A stretch of DNA of 63,939 nt from BOG-1112 sp964635325 (GTDB lineage: Bacteria > Bdellovibrionota_B > Oligoflexia > Oligoflexales > Bog-1112): assembly GCA_964635325.1 (NCBI GenBank), contig CAZWOL010000007.1, forward strand, positions 1 to 63,939, given 5' to 3'. Below are positions 61,727-63,939 of the stretch, in pieces. The position numbers and the translations under genes were made by a program. Under the pieces are notes generated by a model. It did not search any database. It was not told the origin of the DNA and saw only the letters and a program-made list of their open reading frames with translations. Every line of letters starts with the position of its first letter. Position 1 is the first letter of the stretch.

Positions 61727-62932
61727 ATGAAAAAAAGCAATGAAAGCGAATGGCAAGCCTATCGATCCCAAATCTGTTTACCAACCCACATGATTCCATT
61801 GAATGCAGGCAGTATCTCACCGTTGCCTCATCCTATCTTGAAGAAGGCACAAACATGGAGCTTACAACTTGCGAGTGATCCCTTTCACTTCCTTAACCGC
61901 GTTGCACCTATACAAATCGAATATTCGAGGGCAAAGCTTGCTACGTTTTTCAACTGTGACCAACAGGAGCTAATATTCTTCACCAATATTTCTCATGCAC
62001 TGAACACGATATTGCAAAGCTTTCCATTCAAGCAAGGAGCAAGCATACTTACAACGGAGCAAGAATATCCTCAGTATTGGACACTATTAAAACACATTGA
62101 GAAGCAACGTGGGTGCCGATTTGAACGTGTAAAATTTGCAGATAAGAATCTCGACCCTCAAGACATTCTTAATGCTCTACAAAAGGCTCGAACACAGAAC
62201 ACTCAAGCACTGTATCTTAGCCACACGAGCTGCCAAACCGGCCTTGTCTTACCAATACAAGAGATCTGCGACTGGGCCAATCAGGAAGGCATTATCACAA
62301 TCATCGATGGTGCACATAGTGCAGGTTTTGAGGATCTCAAGTTCAAAAATATAAACCCAACTTTCTATGCAGCCAATTGCCACAAATGGATGATGGGTCA
62401 TATTGGATCTGCCTTTCTTTATGCAAAACCTCAATTTTTATCACTACTGACGCCTTTATGTTGGACAGCAGCATTTCCCATTGAAAAAACTATTGAAACA
62501 TTGAATGAGAATCCTTTTACCCTAGCTTTTGAGTATCAGGGAACTCGTGATCCTATCCCATGGATGACTCTAGGGGAATGCATCGATTTTTTTTCGGAGC
62601 TAACTTTACATAGGCGCCGAGAGAGATCCTTCGAATTGCGTCATCTGTGTGTCCAAAGAATGCAAAGTCACGGATTTACATTACGTAGTTATGACCACCC
62701 TTCTCTACGCTCCTGTATGGTTTCATTTGACCTACCAAATCCTATTCATAAACCAAGTGCTATCGACTACTTTCGAAAGCATGGACTTGATGTCAATTTT
62801 CCGGAATTTGAAGACCAATCGCACTGTCTACGTTTGTGTACAAGTTGGTTTAATACCGAGACAGAAATAGAAAGAGCTACGCATATTTTGCATGAATGCG
62901 ATTGGGGCGCATTTGCAGAAGTCAATAAGTAG
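61727..62932 (+). CDS. Class V aminotransferase (isopenicillin-N-epimerase/cysteine desulfurase-like)
   Basis: 401 aa PLP enzyme. LNAGSISPLPHPI at the start, FFTNISHALNTIL, LYLSHTSCQTGLVLPI, the PLP-binding IIDGAHSAGFEDL and the Schiff-base lysine in AANCHKWMMGHIGSAFL are the class V order. The HKWMMGP-like loop favours the isopenicillin-N-epimerase or ergothioneine EgtE-like branch over true cysteine desulfurases, since the desulfurase catalytic Cys loop is not apparent. Substrate unknown. AAGGAAAGG precedes ATG 61727. No biosynthetic partner is adjacent, and the following membrane protein starts 71 bases later. Confidence 0.82.
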   Translation: MKKSNESEWQAYRSQICLPTHMIPLNAGSISPLPHPILKKAQTWSLQLASDPFHFLNRVAPIQIEYSRAKLATFFNCDQQELIFFTNISHALNTILQSFPFKQGASILTTEQEYPQYWTLLKHIEKQRGCRFERVKFADKNLDPQDILNALQKARTQNTQALYLSHTSCQTGLVLPIQEICDWANQEGIITIIDGAHSAGFEDLKFKNINPTFYAANCHKWMMGHIGSAFLYAKPQFLSLLTPLCWTAAFPIEKTIETLNENPFTLAFEYQGTRDPIPWMTLGECIDFFSELTLHRRRERSFELRHLCVQRMQSHGFTLRSYDHPSLRSCMVSFDLPNPIHKPSAIDYFRKHGLDVNFPEFEDQSHCLRLCTSWFNTETEIERATHILHECDWGAFAEVNK

Positions 62933-63003
62933 ATACTATTGAATGAGATCTAGAGCTCACAATTAGCTCGCGTTCCTCTGAGCCTCTGCTAAACTTCTCT
63001 CTT

Positions 63004-63831
63004 ATGAACCAAAGCTCAATTGAAAAAGTAGGAACCTATATAGGCCTTGTCGAAATTGGCGTAGGAGGCACCTTACATGCTCTTCGTATTCCTTTTGTAG
63101 GCTATATACTCTCTCTGCATCAAGTGCTCTGTCTGAGCTTCTTCACACGACAGGATCAAACGGCTCCAAGATTCTTTGCAAGTCAGACTTCTCTTGTTGC
63201 TGCAATGTTCAAACTTGCAACTCCTTCGAGTAAGCCCATAACTCCATTCCTTGCAATTACAATGCAAGGAATGTTCTACAATCTAGGAACTCTGATATTG
63301 GGACGCTCACTCATTGGCCAAATTTTTGGAGCCATATTGTCGAGTCAATGGGGTTTTATACAGCCACTTTTGTTTTATACTTTTATTTTTGGACGACCCT
63401 TGTTGGATAGCATCACACTGCTAACCACAATTGGAAAGCAATATCTACCATGGCTAGACCTCTACGCCATCATCATCGCATGTCTTATAATAAAAGCACT
63501 GCTTGCAAGCGTTATAGCAATTTATGCGAATCATATTTCTTTGGATAATTGGGAAAGTATGCAAGCAAAGATTCATAAATTTTCAATGCGATTTCCAACA
63601 AAAAACTTGATCCATCACCGTTCAAAGTCTCTACGACAGTCTTTCTTTAATTTTTGGTTTGTTTTTCCATTGATCCTATCGCTAGGAAGCTACACATATT
63701 TCCATGGCATTGGCATCGACTTGTTGAAGTATTTTGGATTTGTGATGCTAACATTCTTTGCTTTCAACATTTTTGTAAGAAAGCTTCCGCTCTCCAAACT
63801 CCAGACTAGAATACTCCTGATCAACAAATAG
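63004..63831 (+). CDS. Hypothetical multi-pass membrane protein
   Basis: 275 aa with about six hydrophobic segments (GYILSLHQVLCLSFF, FLAITMQGMFYNLGTLILG, AIIIACLIIKALLASVIAIYA, FWFVFPLILSLGSYTYF, YFGFVMLTFFAFNIFV). It resembles small permease-like or acyl-lipid membrane proteins in composition, but I recognise no family. No clear ribosome site before ATG 63004. It shares orientation with the aminotransferase gene and could be cotranscribed. Confidence 0.6.
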   Translation: MNQSSIEKVGTYIGLVEIGVGGTLHALRIPFVGYILSLHQVLCLSFFTRQDQTAPRFFASQTSLVAAMFKLATPSSKPITPFLAITMQGMFYNLGTLILGRSLIGQIFGAILSSQWGFIQPLLFYTFIFGRPLLDSITLLTTIGKQYLPWLDLYAIIIACLIIKALLASVIAIYANHISLDNWESMQAKIHKFSMRFPTKNLIHHRSKSLRQSFFNFWFVFPLILSLGSYTYFHGIGIDLLKYFGFVMLTFFAFNIFVRKLPLSKLQTRILLINK

Positions 63832-63896
63832 ACCACTCTAAATAACATCTTGAAATCAATATATTTTGTTGAGAAAACAATCCGGTGAACTACCGA

Positions 63897-63939
63897 CCTA
63901 TTCACGCTAAAGCGTTCATAGGCTACCGCTAAAGCAGTA
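63897..63939. other. Paired hairpins at window edge, possible IS200/IS605-type end
   Basis: First hairpin 63897-63922: CCTAT-tc-ACGC-TAAA-GCGT-tc-ATAGG. Second, from 63924: TAC-c-GC-TAAA-GC-a-GTA, with the same apical GC-TAAA-GC. Preceded by GAACTACCGA. Imperfect subterminal hairpins after GAACTACC are typical of IS200/IS605 element ends, but no TnpA or TnpB is visible before the window stops. Confidence 0.4.

Overview
The window is a compact, moderately AT-rich bacterial chromosome segment with about 53 genes on both strands, one tRNA, a dispersed repeat family and one decayed insertion sequence. The cell is clearly diderm: there are many lipoproteins, a PilQ secretin, a predicted outer-membrane barrel and TolQ/TolR-type energisers. 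The gene set includes pilMNOPQ, AddAB with an Fe-S cluster, a 115-kDa-class NAD glutamate dehydrogenase, a long acyl-CoA dehydrogenase, cystathionine beta-synthase beside a cNMP-binding protein, and a one-cysteine DksA. It is most like deltaproteobacterial-grade lineages such as Bdellovibrionota/Oligoflexia. That placement is inferred from gene content only. Several exported proteins have eukaryote-facing folds (tyrosine phosphatase, cyclin-like protein, lipase, metalloprotease), which would suit a host-associated or predatory life but does not prove it.

Layout. 1-6.3 kb: addB-addA. 6.5-9.9 kb: dksA, a secreted tyrosine phosphatase, an amidohydrolase and a small unknown gene. 10.2-14.6 kb: an exported unknown, a GT-C membrane glycosyltransferase and a large lipoprotein. 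14.6-20.1 kb (minus): a likely operon of pseudouridine synthase, L,D-transpeptidase with NTF2-like domain, DsbA-like protein and a membrane-anchored FliG-like protein. 20.2-26.6 kb: sthA, a secreted PHO80-cyclin-like protein, a DUF423 protein and three exported unknowns. 26.6-30 kb: cystathionine beta-synthase, cNMP-binding protein and DUF493 (minus), then a Cys-rich protein and a peptide deformylase variant (plus). 30-33.6 kb: a large lipoprotein and aroQ. 33.7-39.4 kb: pilMNOPQ plus a lipoprotein, with a visible promoter. 39.5-42.7 kb: pgeF, acyl-CoA dehydrogenase and a coiled-coil exported protein. 42.8-49.6 kb (minus): unknown, barrel, tolQ, tolR, glutamate-cysteine ligase, glutamate dehydrogenase. 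49.6-56 kb: tRNA-Gly, a membrane protein, a polylysine-synthetase-like NRPS, an RRM protein and a thioredoxin-fold protein. 56-63.9 kb: accessory region with a lipoprotein, an IS3-family remnant, a broken HipB-like gene, a metalloprotease, a lipase, a class V aminotransferase, a membrane protein and, at the edge, hairpins resembling an IS200/IS605 end.

The most interesting signals are: (1) the FliG-like protein, with a signal peptide, two cysteine-containing periplasmic repeats and one membrane helix ahead of a whole FliG-like cytoplasmic part; (2) a bacterial secreted protein resembling PHO80-type cyclins; (3) a roughly 75-100 bp dispersed repeat, one copy of which lies in frame inside the PilP signal peptide, in the manner of Rickettsia palindromic elements; (4) a single-polypeptide amino-acid homopolymer-synthetase-like enzyme; and (5) hairpins whose stems contain stop codons.
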